From an uncultured Alphaproteobacteria bacterium (GTDB taxonomy: Bacteria; Pseudomonadota; Alphaproteobacteria; Micavibrionales; Micavibrionaceae), in NCBI GenBank assembly GCA_937931645.1, contig CALHAR010000003.1, forward strand, positions 1 to 64,000: DNA of 64,000 nucleotides. The letters run 5' to 3'. Below, piece by piece: positions 8,846-17,996 of the stretch (the first letter of the stretch is position 1; the number at the start of each line of letters is the position of its first letter). Below the pieces are notes generated by a model, which was not told the origin of the DNA, did no database searches, and saw nothing but the letters and a program-made list of their open reading frames with translations. A program made the position numbers and the translations under genes.

Positions 8846-9864
8846 GATGTTTTCGTTTTAACCTTTAAGGCGAGAGTGCTTTGTACATGTGTTGTAAGCA
8901 TGGCGGTAACACAGACAAATAAGTATTTTGACAGGCTGAGCGTTAATGAATGACCTGTTGGTGCAAAAAATAGGTCCCATAAAAATATAGCGTAGATATG
9001 CCATAGATAAATCCAAAGCGAATTAAGTGACACCCAGGATATGAAAGGTTTCAGGAAGTTGTGTGGGTAATAAGTTTTGACCAATAAATATAGTATATTC
9101 GTGCTAAATATTGCGTAGCTGATGTAATAAAGGCGCGGTGGGTACTTTAAATATTGTGTTGGGACAATTTCACCCGCATTAAAGTAGTAATAAAACCCCA
9201 AGCCCATAAAAATAGCGAGGGATATAAAGGCGATAATCAGCAGCAATTTGTTTGAGATATCTTCTAAGCGTAAGCCGTAAGCATAGAGCGCGGCATAAGG
9301 AATGAGGGGTAGGAAAACGGTTCCTAAAATTCCAAGCTCGGCCTCTGTGGGGTTGGTGTTATATAGCTGCGCGGCTATGAGATCATAGAGCATGTAAATA
9401 GCAAGAACGATAGCGGCGTAGGTGATATTGTTTGTGACCTTTTGTTTGAAGAGTAAAAGGGGCGGCGTTAAGAGCGCGATGAATAGAAATATCCTTAAAA
9501 ACCAGACATAGCCAATACCTGAATAGAAAGAATAAGAGGAGATAATTTCCGTTAAAGAAAAAGGATATGCCGTTTTTAAAATGTACGAACCGAGGAAGAT
9601 ACTCACAAAGAAAAAGCTCAAAAAATACCAAGCCGGTACGACCAGCCGTTTTATGCGTTTGATATAGAATTCTCTAATGTTTATTGCTTTGGTTTTATAT
9701 ATCATGGCAAAGGTTGCCGCAGATATAATGACCATCAGTGGTACATCAAAGTTACGAAGTTGAAATAGAAATTTTGGTGGTTCACAATGGGCGAGTATAA
9801 TAAGGAATAATCCGCATCCTCTTAATATATCCAGTGTGAAATCTCTGTTTTTAGGCGCGGTCAT
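8842..9864 (-). CDS. Acyltransferase family 3 integral membrane protein
   Basis: The 340-residue protein has about ten hydrophobic segments. The N-terminal signature LDILRGCGLFLIILAH (residues 10-25), followed by FDVPLMVIISA and the basic FYIKRIKRLVVPAWYF, is characteristic of acyltransferase-3 (OafA/WecH) proteins. These move acetyl or succinyl groups onto extracytoplasmic sugars. It overlaps the polymerase gene upstream by 14 bases and the GT4 gene downstream by 4, so the three probably form one transcript. The likely role is O-acylation of the exopolysaccharide; the substrate is inferred. Confidence 0.85.
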   Translation of the reverse strand: MTAPKNRDFTLDILRGCGLFLIILAHCEPPKFLFQLRNFDVPLMVIISAATFAMIYKTKAINIREFYIKRIKRLVVPAWYFLSFFFVSIFLGSYILKTAYPFSLTEIISSYSFYSGIGYVWFLRIFLFIALLTPPLLLFKQKVTNNITYAAIVLAIYMLYDLIAAQLYNTNPTEAELGILGTVFLPLIPYAALYAYGLRLEDISNKLLLIIAFISLAIFMGLGFYYYFNAGEIVPTQYLKYPPRLYYISYAIFSTNILYLLVKTYYPHNFLKPFISWVSLNSLWIYLWHIYAIFLWDLFFAPTGHSLTLSLSKYLFVCVTAMLTTHVQSTLALKVKTKTS

Positions 9865-11056
9865 TTATCTGTCCTTTTGTAAAGTATAAAAAGTGAAGCC
9901 CAGAGAGCAGGAAAATAGAATTAACGTGTGTGAAGCTGTATATCATTGCAGATAAACAAAGTAGCGAGACAAACAACCCGACATCTGATTTCTGTTGAAA
10001 GCTTCTGATACCATTGAAAAGCAGCGTAGATAATAAAAAGAACATATAAATATATCCAATTTTACCAAACCTTAAATTAAACCAAGCCCATGCATAATGA
10101 GCATGCCCATAATTGCTGTTATATGTATGGGTGAATTGTACATTATATAAGCCACCAAAGCCTGCGCCTGTCCATTCAGCAGTTTTCCCGGTGCGTTGCA
10201 GTTTTGCGTGAATAGCGTCCCGTTCTGCCTGACGCTCGCCGATAGAACCGGTGCGTTTGCTGAGATCTAGCTCCGTAATACCGACGATACGTTGATAAGT
10301 TTTTGAATCTTCGGGGAGGAAGCTCCACGCAGAGAAGAGGCCGACAACTAAAATAAGCCCGAGTAAAATAGTTTTTGTTGGGTGGTAGATAGTATTGACC
10401 GCGAGATAGCCTGTCCCAACAAGGGCGGTCAATAAGAGTATTGTTCTATTGGTGTCTTCAATTGTTAAAACGACAATGATGGCAATCATTAACGCTATCC
10501 ATTTCGGGAAAGGTCTAATCGTAAGCAGGGCGGCTAAAGCGAGCGGGTAAAAGAGGGGGATACTTCCAACGATAGCTTTCCCTGCTAGAAAACTAAAAAA
10601 GCAAGTTGCTGAAGCAATGGCGACGGTTGTAATGGCAAGAAACTTAAAATTGATAGGCTTTGAAATTTCTTCTATCGACTGCATACGTAAGATATTAAGG
10701 GCTATCATTAAGATAGGAACTGTATCATTTAATATTACAAAAGGTGGGTTATGATTGACGATACCAACGAACAGGCCATGCCCCATCATGATAAATAAAG
10801 CGAAGGCAAAAACGGATATAGGGTTGATTGTAACTTTTATATTTATAACTTTTTTAAGTGATAAAAGATAGTCTAGCCCAAGAAACGCATAGAATATCCA
10901 TTGCTGGTTCTGTGATTGACCGAAGCTATCTTGTCCCAAAATGAGCTGAAATAAGATTGTTGTGAGCAAGAATGACGCAGATATATATATGACGATGCGT
11001 TCAAACAAATTTCTTTCGAAGAAATCATATAGTGATGAGTAGATACGAGAAAACAT
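9851..11056 (-). CDS. O-antigen/exopolysaccharide polymerase-like membrane protein (Wzy-like)
   Basis: The 401-residue protein has about ten membrane segments and a large extracytoplasmic loop between residues about 255 and 330. The loop contains TGAGFGGLYN and GHAHYAWAWFNLRFGKIGY. This layout fits the O-antigen ligase/polymerase superfamily, in which the large loop near the C-terminus carries functional residues. In a locus with a flippase, Wza and Wzc homologues, the Wzy polymerase role is most likely, joining repeat units at the periplasmic face. It is the first gene of the reverse trio and diverges from the EEP-fold gene over 124 bases of AT-rich DNA. Wzy sequences are very divergent, so the call rests on topology and context. 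Confidence 0.7.
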   Translation of the reverse strand: MFSRIYSSLYDFFERNLFERIVIYISASFLLTTILFQLILGQDSFGQSQNQQWIFYAFLGLDYLLSLKKVINIKVTINPISVFAFALFIMMGHGLFVGIVNHNPPFVILNDTVPILMIALNILRMQSIEEISKPINFKFLAITTVAIASATCFFSFLAGKAIVGSIPLFYPLALAALLTIRPFPKWIALMIAIIVVLTIEDTNRTILLLTALVGTGYLAVNTIYHPTKTILLGLILVVGLFSAWSFLPEDSKTYQRIVGITELDLSKRTGSIGERQAERDAIHAKLQRTGKTAEWTGAGFGGLYNVQFTHTYNSNYGHAHYAWAWFNLRFGKIGYIYMFFLLSTLLFNGIRSFQQKSDVGLFVSLLCLSAMIYSFTHVNSIFLLSGLHFLYFTKGQINDRA

Positions 11057-11180
11057 GCGTTATATTTGGCTTACTTAAAAAAATTATCAAAGACATTGTT
11101 AATATATGATATTTTTATATTCATTCGTTGCTTAATATCCTTACAGCAAAGATTCAACATAATATAGTAGGCAATAATAT

Positions 11181-12173
11181 ATGTTTTTCCAAAAGAATAA
11201 AATTTATGTGTTCTTTCTTGTGGCCTTTGCCGTATTAAATATTGGTGTTGTTTTCGGGCCTGAGTTGGATCATAGCTTACTTCCTTTAGAGGTTTTGGGG
11301 CATTACCGCCTGCAAGTTAGTTTTATCTTCTTCATACTTTTCTTGGGACTGATTGTTAAGCGGCACTATATCTTAGCCGTTTTGCAGTTTTTATTTATTA
11401 CAGCCAGTTTGTCTTTTGTATTTATTTCCTATTCAAATCAAAAGGTTGGCAGTGAATGTTTAGGTAAAACTGAAACTGAGATACGCGTGCTTGTCTTTAA
11501 TCTCTATCATAAAAATGATCAATATAATGATATCTTGGATGAAATTAAGCTTGCTGAGCCTGATATTATTTTGATGGAGGAGGTGAAGTCTGGCTTCTAT
11601 CACTTTGGTAAAGAATATTTATTTGCTCAATACCCGTTTCGTTATACGGATATTGAAAGGGGGATACAGCAGGGGAAAGCTTTGTTTTCAAAATATCCTA
11701 TTATTGAGGCTCAATCACAAAGCTTAAACGTTAAGTATGGTAGTATATTGCGTGCGCAATTGGACGTAGAGGGCAGTATTGTTAATGTGATAGGTGTGCA
11801 TACATCTTCGCCGCAGAGTGTAGCGCGCATCAAGACCAGAAACCTAGAGATACAAGCCCTACAGGCGATTATTAACGAAGAAATTAACCGAGATGAACCT
11901 TTGATTGTCGCGGGAGATTTTAATATAACGCCGTGGCATCCTGTGATGAGGGTATTTAAAGTAGAAACGGGTTTGAATAATAATCGATTCTATAATATAC
12001 TACCCACCTGGCCAAGTTGGCTGCCTTTCTTTCTCAATGTTCCTATAGATCATATCTTTTATAGCAATAATTTTACTAATTCTAACTATTTCAAAGGTTT
12101 ATCAGCCGGATCCGACCATTTCCCTATCTATGCCGATCTGAGAATGTGTAAAAAGCTTGCTAATTCAAAGTAA
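11181..12173 (+). CDS. Membrane-anchored endonuclease/exonuclease/phosphatase (EEP) family protein
   Basis: The 330-residue protein begins with three hydrophobic segments (about 8-92). A C-terminal EEP domain follows, with VLVFNLYHKND, an acidic ILMEEV, GDFNITPWHP, PIDHIFY and GSDHFPIYADL, so the metal-binding Glu, Asp and His residues expected for phosphodiester or phosphomonoester hydrolysis are present. The catalytic domain most likely faces the periplasm, as in EEP proteins with short N-terminal membrane regions. It starts the second forward block of the locus, 65 bases before wza. Family members cleave DNA, inositol phosphates or sphingomyelin. A role in turnover of a lipid-linked phosphate is conceivable but unproven. 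Confidence 0.78.
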   Translation: MFFQKNKIYVFFLVAFAVLNIGVVFGPELDHSLLPLEVLGHYRLQVSFIFFILFLGLIVKRHYILAVLQFLFITASLSFVFISYSNQKVGSECLGKTETEIRVLVFNLYHKNDQYNDILDEIKLAEPDIILMEEVKSGFYHFGKEYLFAQYPFRYTDIERGIQQGKALFSKYPIIEAQSQSLNVKYGSILRAQLDVEGSIVNVIGVHTSSPQSVARIKTRNLEIQALQAIINEEINRDEPLIVAGDFNITPWHPVMRVFKVETGLNNNRFYNILPTWPSWLPFFLNVPIDHIFYSNNFTNSNYFKGLSAGSDHFPIYADLRMCKKLANSK

Positions 12174-12238
12174 TGATATAAAACAGAGTGGATTTGCAAT
12201 AATATCGTTAACATAACAATAACAGTTTAGATTTTAAA

Positions 12239-13591
12239 ATGTATTTAAGAAGAATATTATTAGCCGCTTGTGTCCCGTTATTGTTAGCGGGGTGTAGTAC
12301 TATTCCCGGTTCAGGCCCCTATGGGAAGAAGATTAATGCGAGTAATCAAGTTGAGGTTAAGATTGCAACGCATAATGCCGAAAATAGTACGCTTAAATAT
12401 ATGTTAGCAAATGTGGAGCCAAACTTATTGGCCTATATTGCGAAGAACCCAGAAGGTACTTCTAAAAAATATAACTGGCCAGATAAAGTGGCGGCCGAAG
12501 ATATCATGGTGAACGTTGGTGACACTATTCAGGTTGCTATTTTTGAATCACAGTCTGGTGGCTTATTCATTCCTGCAGATTCTAGCACAAGACCGGGGAA
12601 TTTTATTTCCCTTCCGCCGCAAACAATTAATTCTACGGGATTAATTAATGTCCCGTATGCGGGGGAAGTCCAAGCGGCAGGAAAAACAACAGAAGAAATA
12701 AGTCAAAAAATTGTTGAGCGTCTTTCTAATAAGGCGATTGAACCGCAAGTTGTGGTTTCTTTTACTGACCGTGCAGGCGCAGAGGTGAGTGTAATCGGCG
12801 ATGTTAATAATGCGCAACGGCTTTCATTAGGCTTTAACCAGTATAAAGTTTTAGACGCTATTGCGGCGGCAGGTGGGCCAGTTTCCCCTGGTTATGAAAC
12901 TAGAGTATCGTTGCAACGTGATGAAAAAGAATATGATATTTTATTTGATGAATTGGTTGTTGACCCGAAAAAGAATATTTATTCTGAGGTGAATGATACG
13001 CTTTATCTCTATCGTGAACCGCAAACCTTTACGGCCTATGGGGCGGTTGCGACGCAAGACACTATTCCATTTGGGAAGCGGAAGTTGTTATTATCTGAGG
13101 CGTTAGGGTTGGCCCGTGGATTGGCGGACAATCAGGCAAACCCAGCAGAGGTTTATATCTATAGACAAAGAAAATACCCTTATTACACAAAGGGTAGTCC
13201 GACCAAAACGGCGCAGACAAGTATAGTCAAAAAAGTAAAATCGAAAGCGCCTAGCTCTGCGTTATCTTATGAGCGTGCAGGAAAGCCAGAGCCATCCTTT
13301 AGCATCCTGTCAAAAGTAGGGACAGAGGATAATAAGCCTCAAGCTGTCTTTAAAGATAATGAAGAAGATCAGGTTGTAAAGACTGCAGAATCTGGAGAAG
13401 AAGGTGAGATTTCGATTATCTTCAGATTAAATATGCGCCAACCAGATAGTTTTTTCTTGGCGCAACAATTTGTCATGGAAGACCAAGATATTCTTTATGT
13501 GGCGAATGCTAAAACTGTTGAATTATCAAAGTTTTTGAACGTTCTTAACCCTGCTGCTATAACAAATGTGAATGCACAGGACGGGTTTTAA
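12239..13591 (+). CDS. wza: Polysaccharide export outer-membrane lipoprotein (Wza-like)
   Basis: The 450-residue lipoprotein has a basic N-terminus, a hydrophobic stretch and a lipobox LLAGC with the lipidated Cys at 19. A polysaccharide-export (PES) domain follows (about 85-180: VNVGDTIQVAIFE, INVPYAGEVQAAG), then SLBB-like repeats (VSVIGDVNNAQR, FTAYGAVATQD). An insertion rich in Lys, Ser and Glu (about 315-385) precedes the final DILYVANAK strand. It should form the outer-membrane export channel working with the Wzc homologue 35 bases downstream. Typical Wza proteins are about 360-390 residues, so the insertion is an odd feature. Identification is confident. Confidence 0.88.
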   Translation: MYLRRILLAACVPLLLAGCSTIPGSGPYGKKINASNQVEVKIATHNAENSTLKYMLANVEPNLLAYIAKNPEGTSKKYNWPDKVAAEDIMVNVGDTIQVAIFESQSGGLFIPADSSTRPGNFISLPPQTINSTGLINVPYAGEVQAAGKTTEEISQKIVERLSNKAIEPQVVVSFTDRAGAEVSVIGDVNNAQRLSLGFNQYKVLDAIAAAGGPVSPGYETRVSLQRDEKEYDILFDELVVDPKKNIYSEVNDTLYLYREPQTFTAYGAVATQDTIPFGKRKLLLSEALGLARGLADNQANPAEVYIYRQRKYPYYTKGSPTKTAQTSIVKKVKSKAPSSALSYERAGKPEPSFSILSKVGTEDNKPQAVFKDNEEDQVVKTAESGEEGEISIIFRLNMRQPDSFFLAQQFVMEDQDILYVANAKTVELSKFLNVLNPAAITNVNAQDGF

Positions 13592-13626
13592 ACCGCTATA
13601 TTTATAATAAAAGATAGAAAATTAAA

Positions 13627-15711
13627 ATGAATAGTGATGATATTTTAAGTTTACCGCGTTTGATGGCTTGTATGAAAAGAGAGCTAAGGCTTATCGCTAT
13701 AAGCGTGATTTGTTTTGTGGGGTTGGCGGTGCTTTATTGCCTTATCGCGCCATCAAAATATACAGCACACACATCAATATTATTAGACCCGACGCAAGCG
13801 GCAACGGTTTCAGAAATTTCTTCAAAAGCAGAAAGCAGATTCGAAGATGCCTCTATTGTCAGCCAGATAGAGATTGTTAAATCACGCCGCGTTGCCTTGA
13901 AGGCGATGGAATATTTATCGTCAGGTGGAAAGATAAGCGATGCCAACCTGAATGATATTATCGATGAAGAAAAACTGGCAAATATTATTGATGGTTTGAA
14001 AGTATATCGCGAGGGTGAGAGTTATGTTCTGACGATTACCTATACATCGACCGATCCGCAAATTTCGGCAGGTAGAGCCAATGCTTTTGCGCAGGCTTAT
14101 TTGTACGATCAAGTTAATTCGTTCTCCGAAGGCTCTTTACAAACGTCAGTGTGGCTAAAAGCTAAGATTGATAGTTTAAGAAAACAGAGTATTGATGCAA
14201 ATCGTGCCATACAAGAATTTCGTAAGGCTCATAATATGATTCAATCTAATGGTGAATCTGCGAATGAGCAACAGCTTAATAATATCAATAATAGATTAGG
14301 CGATGCCAAAGCCAGAGTGGCGAGCGCAAAAGCGAGATATATTCATAGTAAGGAAATAGTTCAGCAGAAGAATATTTCTGCGGCGGTGGCGGCGGCGTTT
14401 GATAATGATGTGATTAACAATGTCCGCGCCCAATATTTAGAAGATCAGCAAAAGCTTCTAGAGTTAAGGCGGACTTTAGGCGGTGATCATAAAGCCGTTA
14501 AAAACTTACAAAATAAACTGTCTGAATCTCGGAACGTTATTTTTTCTGAAATGAGACGTTTGTCTGAAAGCCATAAAGGTGATTATGAAGTTGCTTTGGC
14601 GGAACAGGCATCATTAGAGAAAAGCTTAAATGAGCTGTTTGGTGTTGAGTTGAATAATGATGGCGAAGCGTTTGAGTTAGAAGCGCTTGAGAAAGAGGCT
14701 GAAGCTTATGCAAGTTTACATGATGAGTTTCTAGAAAAATATGAACTTGTACAGCAACAGCAATCTTTCCCTGTGGCTCAATCAAGAACGATAACTAAAG
14801 CTGTTCCCCCAGCCAATAAGAGCCATCCGAAAACAATCATCATTCTTGGCTTGTCACTTATATTAGGCGTGGGTGTCGGTGTTTTACTTGCTTTATTAAA
14901 AGATAATTTTGATGCGAGTTTTAAGCGGGCAGGGCAAATTGAAAATACTGCAGGGATGCATTTCCTTGGTTTCTTCCCAAGCCTTAAGAATAAAGCCATG
15001 ATACATTCATCCTCGTCGGACTTGCTTGATGGGGAGTACACGCAAAGTATTGATGTATCACGCTCGTTACAGGCAGAGACATGCCGTAATATTAAAGCAA
15101 CGCTTGATAGAAAGTCAGATGCGGGTTGTAAGGTTATTGGTATGACAGCGGATAATCCGAACGTTGGAAAATCTGTTACGGCGGCCAACCTTGCTTTGTT
15201 TATTGCAAAATCCAAAAATAAATGTCTGCTTATTGATGGGGATCTATGTAATCCGTCTTTGTCGGGTGATAACTTCACTAATATTACGCAAGGGCTTCAT
15301 GCTGTCTTGTTAAATGATGTTGCCGTGAATGACGCTATTATCCAAGATTCGAAAACAGGATTATTTGTATTGCCGTCTGAAACTAGTAAAAAAGATTGCG
15401 ACATGACTTTAGTGACATCAAAAAATATGCATGATTTAGTTGAAAGTTGTAAAGAAAACTTTGATTATATCATTGTTGATTTGCCGTCTTTATCGGCCTC
15501 AAGCGATGCGTCTTGTTCTTCCCTGTTTGTTGATTACTTCTTACTTGTTCTGGAGTGGGGGAAATCCAAGCCTAATAATCTTGAGTTCCATTTGAAGCTG
15601 AGCGAGATTTCAAAAGAGCAGATTTTAGGTGTTGTTTTGGGACAGGCGGACATGAAAGAAATGACTAAGAATTATGGTCACACTGTATATCCCGAATATA
15701 CCAAAGTCTAA
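13627..15711 (+). CDS. wzc: Wzc/ExoP-like chain-length regulator with degenerate BY-kinase domain
   Basis: The 694-residue inner-membrane polysaccharide co-polymerase has TM1 near 19-40, a long periplasmic coiled-coil region (about 170-380) with Wzz-like ends, TM2 near 400-422, and a cytoplasmic P-loop domain. Walker A is NPNVGKSVTAANLA near 511. Walker A' reads LLIDGDLCNPS, keeping both aspartates but with Cys where bacterial tyrosine kinases usually have Arg. Walker B reads YIIVDLPSL rather than DTPP. The C-terminus carries only three tyrosines (NYG, VYP, EYT) instead of a long cluster. The protein should control polymer length and couple Wzy to Wza. Kinase activity may be altered. Confidence 0.88.
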   Translation: MNSDDILSLPRLMACMKRELRLIAISVICFVGLAVLYCLIAPSKYTAHTSILLDPTQAATVSEISSKAESRFEDASIVSQIEIVKSRRVALKAMEYLSSGGKISDANLNDIIDEEKLANIIDGLKVYREGESYVLTITYTSTDPQISAGRANAFAQAYLYDQVNSFSEGSLQTSVWLKAKIDSLRKQSIDANRAIQEFRKAHNMIQSNGESANEQQLNNINNRLGDAKARVASAKARYIHSKEIVQQKNISAAVAAAFDNDVINNVRAQYLEDQQKLLELRRTLGGDHKAVKNLQNKLSESRNVIFSEMRRLSESHKGDYEVALAEQASLEKSLNELFGVELNNDGEAFELEALEKEAEAYASLHDEFLEKYELVQQQQSFPVAQSRTITKAVPPANKSHPKTIIILGLSLILGVGVGVLLALLKDNFDASFKRAGQIENTAGMHFLGFFPSLKNKAMIHSSSSDLLDGEYTQSIDVSRSLQAETCRNIKATLDRKSDAGCKVIGMTADNPNVGKSVTAANLALFIAKSKNKCLLIDGDLCNPSLSGDNFTNITQGLHAVLLNDVAVNDAIIQDSKTGLFVLPSETSKKDCDMTLVTSKNMHDLVESCKENFDYIIVDLPSLSASSDASCSSLFVDYFLLVLEWGKSKPNNLEFHLKLSEISKEQILGVVLGQADMKEMTKNYGHTVYPEYTKV

Positions 15712-15770
15712 ACTTGTGGTTTCTATGAAATCCTTATATCTTTAAGCGTATTTAACGATAGGATTTTACG

Positions 15771-17297
15771 ATGCAACCAGCCGAAAACACGCCTTTAGAG
15801 CAAGAAACCACTATTGATATGAAAGACATTGTCGCGTTATGTAAGCGTCGTGGTTTCATTTTCCAAGCCTCTGACATTTATGGCGGTATTAACGGATTTT
15901 GGGATTATGGCCCTTTAGGGACGGAGCTTAAAAACAACTTACGTGATTATTGGTGGAAGTCGATGGTAACAACGCCACCGATTGGTCCAGATGGGACCCC
16001 TGTGCAGATTGTTGGCCTTGATAGTGCCATTATACAAAACCCTGAAGTTTGGGTGGCATCAGGTCATGTGGGTGGCTTTAGCGACCCTATGGTGGATTGT
16101 CGTGAGACAAAAAAGCGTTATCGTGCAGATCATTTAATTATCCTTATTCCTAATGATGATACGCCGTGGCTTGCCACGATTGAAGATGATGAGAATTTCC
16201 TTAAAGCGCGTTTGAAAAAGGTTGGCAAAGGTAAGTCTTTAAGTGATTTTACGCAGAAGAACCTGACCGAAGTTGAGTTAACAGATTTTGATAAAATCTT
16301 AGCCCCTCATGCCAAAACAAAAGGCACACTGACCGACCCAAAAGAATTTAACCTGATGTTTGAAACGGGTATAGGCGCGTCACAAGATGATAAGGTCACG
16401 GCTTATTTACGGGGGGAGACAGCGCAAGGGATATTTATTAATTATAAGAACGTTTTGGATAGCTCCCGTGTGAAAATGCCGTTTGGTATCGCGCAGGTTG
16501 GTAAGGCGTTTCGAAACGAGGTAAACCCCCGTAACTTTATTTTCCGTTCGCGCGAGTTTGAACAAATGGAAATGGAATGGTTTTGTCATCCAGACGATTC
16601 TCAAAAATGGTTTGAATTTTGGAAGTCTGAACGGCAAAAATTTTGGCAACAGGTGGGCTTAAACCAAGATAATATCTTAATGCGCGACCATGATGCGGAT
16701 GAGTTAGTATTTTATTCACAAGGTACGTGTGACATTGAATATAAATACCCGTTTACTGATCCTGACTTTGGGGAGTTAGAGGGGATTGCCAACCGTGGTG
16801 ATTATGATTTAACCAAGCATCAAGAGCATTCAAAAACCAAGTTGGAATATCTTGACCCTGAGCGGAACAATGAAAAATATATTCCGCATGTGATTGAGCC
16901 TGCGGCGGGTTTAACGCGTGGCGTGTTGGCGTTGATTTGTGAGGCTTATACGGTTGACCCAAATCGCCCGAGCGGTGTTTATTTGAACTTTACCCCTGCG
17001 ATGGCACCGAAGAAGGCGGCTATCTTACCGTTAACGGCAAAAGAAGACCATGTGCCAACGGCGCAAAAGCTTTATTTGGAACTGCGTGAAGAGTTTGCGG
17101 TTGATTTGGACATTAAACAAAATATTGGTAAGCGTTATGCTCGCCAAGATGAAATCGGCACGCCTTATTGTTTTACTATTGATAATGAAACCATTAGTGA
17201 CGGTACAGTCACGGCGCGTGAGCGTAACACAATGGCGCAAGAGCGTATTGCATTAGACAATGTGGCGGCGTATCTGCGCGATAAAATAAAACCTTAA
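15771..17297 (+). CDS. glyS: Glycyl-tRNA synthetase, single-chain (alpha2) type
   Basis: The 508-residue class II synthetase charges tRNA-Gly. Motifs include the N-terminal DIYGGINGFWDYGPLG, motif 2 FRNEVNPRNFIFRSREFEQ, the glycine-pocket region EMEWF, motif 3 GLTRGVLALICEAY, and a C-terminal anticodon-binding domain (LPLTAKEDHVPTAQKL to ARERNTMAQ). Length and motifs match the homodimeric enzyme known from eukaryotes, archaea and some bacteria. Most alphaproteobacteria instead use the heterotetrameric GlyQ/GlyS enzyme, so this points to lineage-specific replacement or transfer. It lies 59 bases after wzc, is transcribed the same way, and is followed by the DUF502 gene 15 bases on. Confidence 0.93.
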   Translation: MQPAENTPLEQETTIDMKDIVALCKRRGFIFQASDIYGGINGFWDYGPLGTELKNNLRDYWWKSMVTTPPIGPDGTPVQIVGLDSAIIQNPEVWVASGHVGGFSDPMVDCRETKKRYRADHLIILIPNDDTPWLATIEDDENFLKARLKKVGKGKSLSDFTQKNLTEVELTDFDKILAPHAKTKGTLTDPKEFNLMFETGIGASQDDKVTAYLRGETAQGIFINYKNVLDSSRVKMPFGIAQVGKAFRNEVNPRNFIFRSREFEQMEMEWFCHPDDSQKWFEFWKSERQKFWQQVGLNQDNILMRDHDADELVFYSQGTCDIEYKYPFTDPDFGELEGIANRGDYDLTKHQEHSKTKLEYLDPERNNEKYIPHVIEPAAGLTRGVLALICEAYTVDPNRPSGVYLNFTPAMAPKKAAILPLTAKEDHVPTAQKLYLELREEFAVDLDIKQNIGKRYARQDEIGTPYCFTIDNETISDGTVTARERNTMAQERIALDNVAAYLRDKIKP

Positions 17298-17312
17298 CCA
17301 AAGAAAAAATAT

Positions 17313-17996
17313 ATGAGTAAGTCAGATATACATGATGTTTTAGAAGATGTTTTGGTAGGGGACAGTACAGATTCCTCCAAGAAAACAGCGTTTGGTAAAT
17401 TGCGTAATTATTTCTTGGCGGGTATTCTTGTTACCGCACCTATTAGTATTACCTTTTATGTGACATGGGGTTTTTTAAAGTTTTTAGATAAAAAAATAAC
17501 ACCGGTCATTCCAGAAATATATAATCCCAATACATATTTACCGGTGGATATACCGGGGTTGGGTCTAATTATTGCAGTTGTGTTTTTTGTTGTTGTTGGC
17601 TTTATTACGCGTAATTTTTTCGGGCGGTTGCTCATCAGAATCTCTGAAAATATTTTAAAACGTGTTCCTGTCATCAGTAATATTTACGGCGCGATTAAAC
17701 AAATTTTTGAAACCGTCATGGCGTCGCAGTCGGACGCGTTTAAAGAAGTTGTCATGTTTGAATATCCGCGAAAAGGAATATGGGCTTTGGGTTTTGTCAC
17801 GGGGCAAACCAAAGGCGAGGTCAAGACAATGACCAAGGACGATACGGTCAATGTGTTTGTGCCAACAACACCCAACCCGACATCTGGGTTTTTATTATTT
17901 ATCCCAAAGAAAGACGTCACCTATATGAAGATGAGCGTCGAAGAAGGAATAAAAATGATTGTCTCTGGCGGTATTATAACGCCAGAGGAGAAGTAG
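17313..17996 (+). CDS. DUF502 family membrane protein
   Basis: The 227-residue protein has two membrane segments (about 31-53 and 82-105) and the conserved DUF502 signatures: RNYFLAGILVTAPISIT, a PGLGL turn, NILKRVPVISNIYGAIKQ, VVMFEYPRKGIWALGFVTG and VFVPTTPNPTSGFLLFIPKKDV. The biochemical function of the family is unknown. In many alphaproteobacteria this gene sits near recG and mfd, as it nearly does here, and the two orphan genes 17997-21356 separate them. Its stop abuts the stop of the convergent orphan gene. Confidence 0.88.
   Translation: MSKSDIHDVLEDVLVGDSTDSSKKTAFGKLRNYFLAGILVTAPISITFYVTWGFLKFLDKKITPVIPEIYNPNTYLPVDIPGLGLIIAVVFFVVVGFITRNFFGRLLIRISENILKRVPVISNIYGAIKQIFETVMASQSDAFKEVVMFEYPRKGIWALGFVTGQTKGEVKTMTKDDTVNVFVPTTPNPTSGFLLFIPKKDVTYMKMSVEEGIKMIVSGGIITPEEK
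17963..17987. terminator. Perfect hairpin at convergent gene ends
   Basis: CTCTGGCG (17963-17970) and CGCCAGAG (17980-17987) form an 8-bp GC-rich stem with a 9-base loop. It lies within the last codons of the DUF502 gene, 10 bases before the stop of the convergent orphan gene. There is no T-run directly after it on the forward strand. On the reverse strand a short T-run (ATTTTTATT) follows at some distance. It could slow or stop polymerase from the orphan operon, but this is uncertain. Confidence 0.3.
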
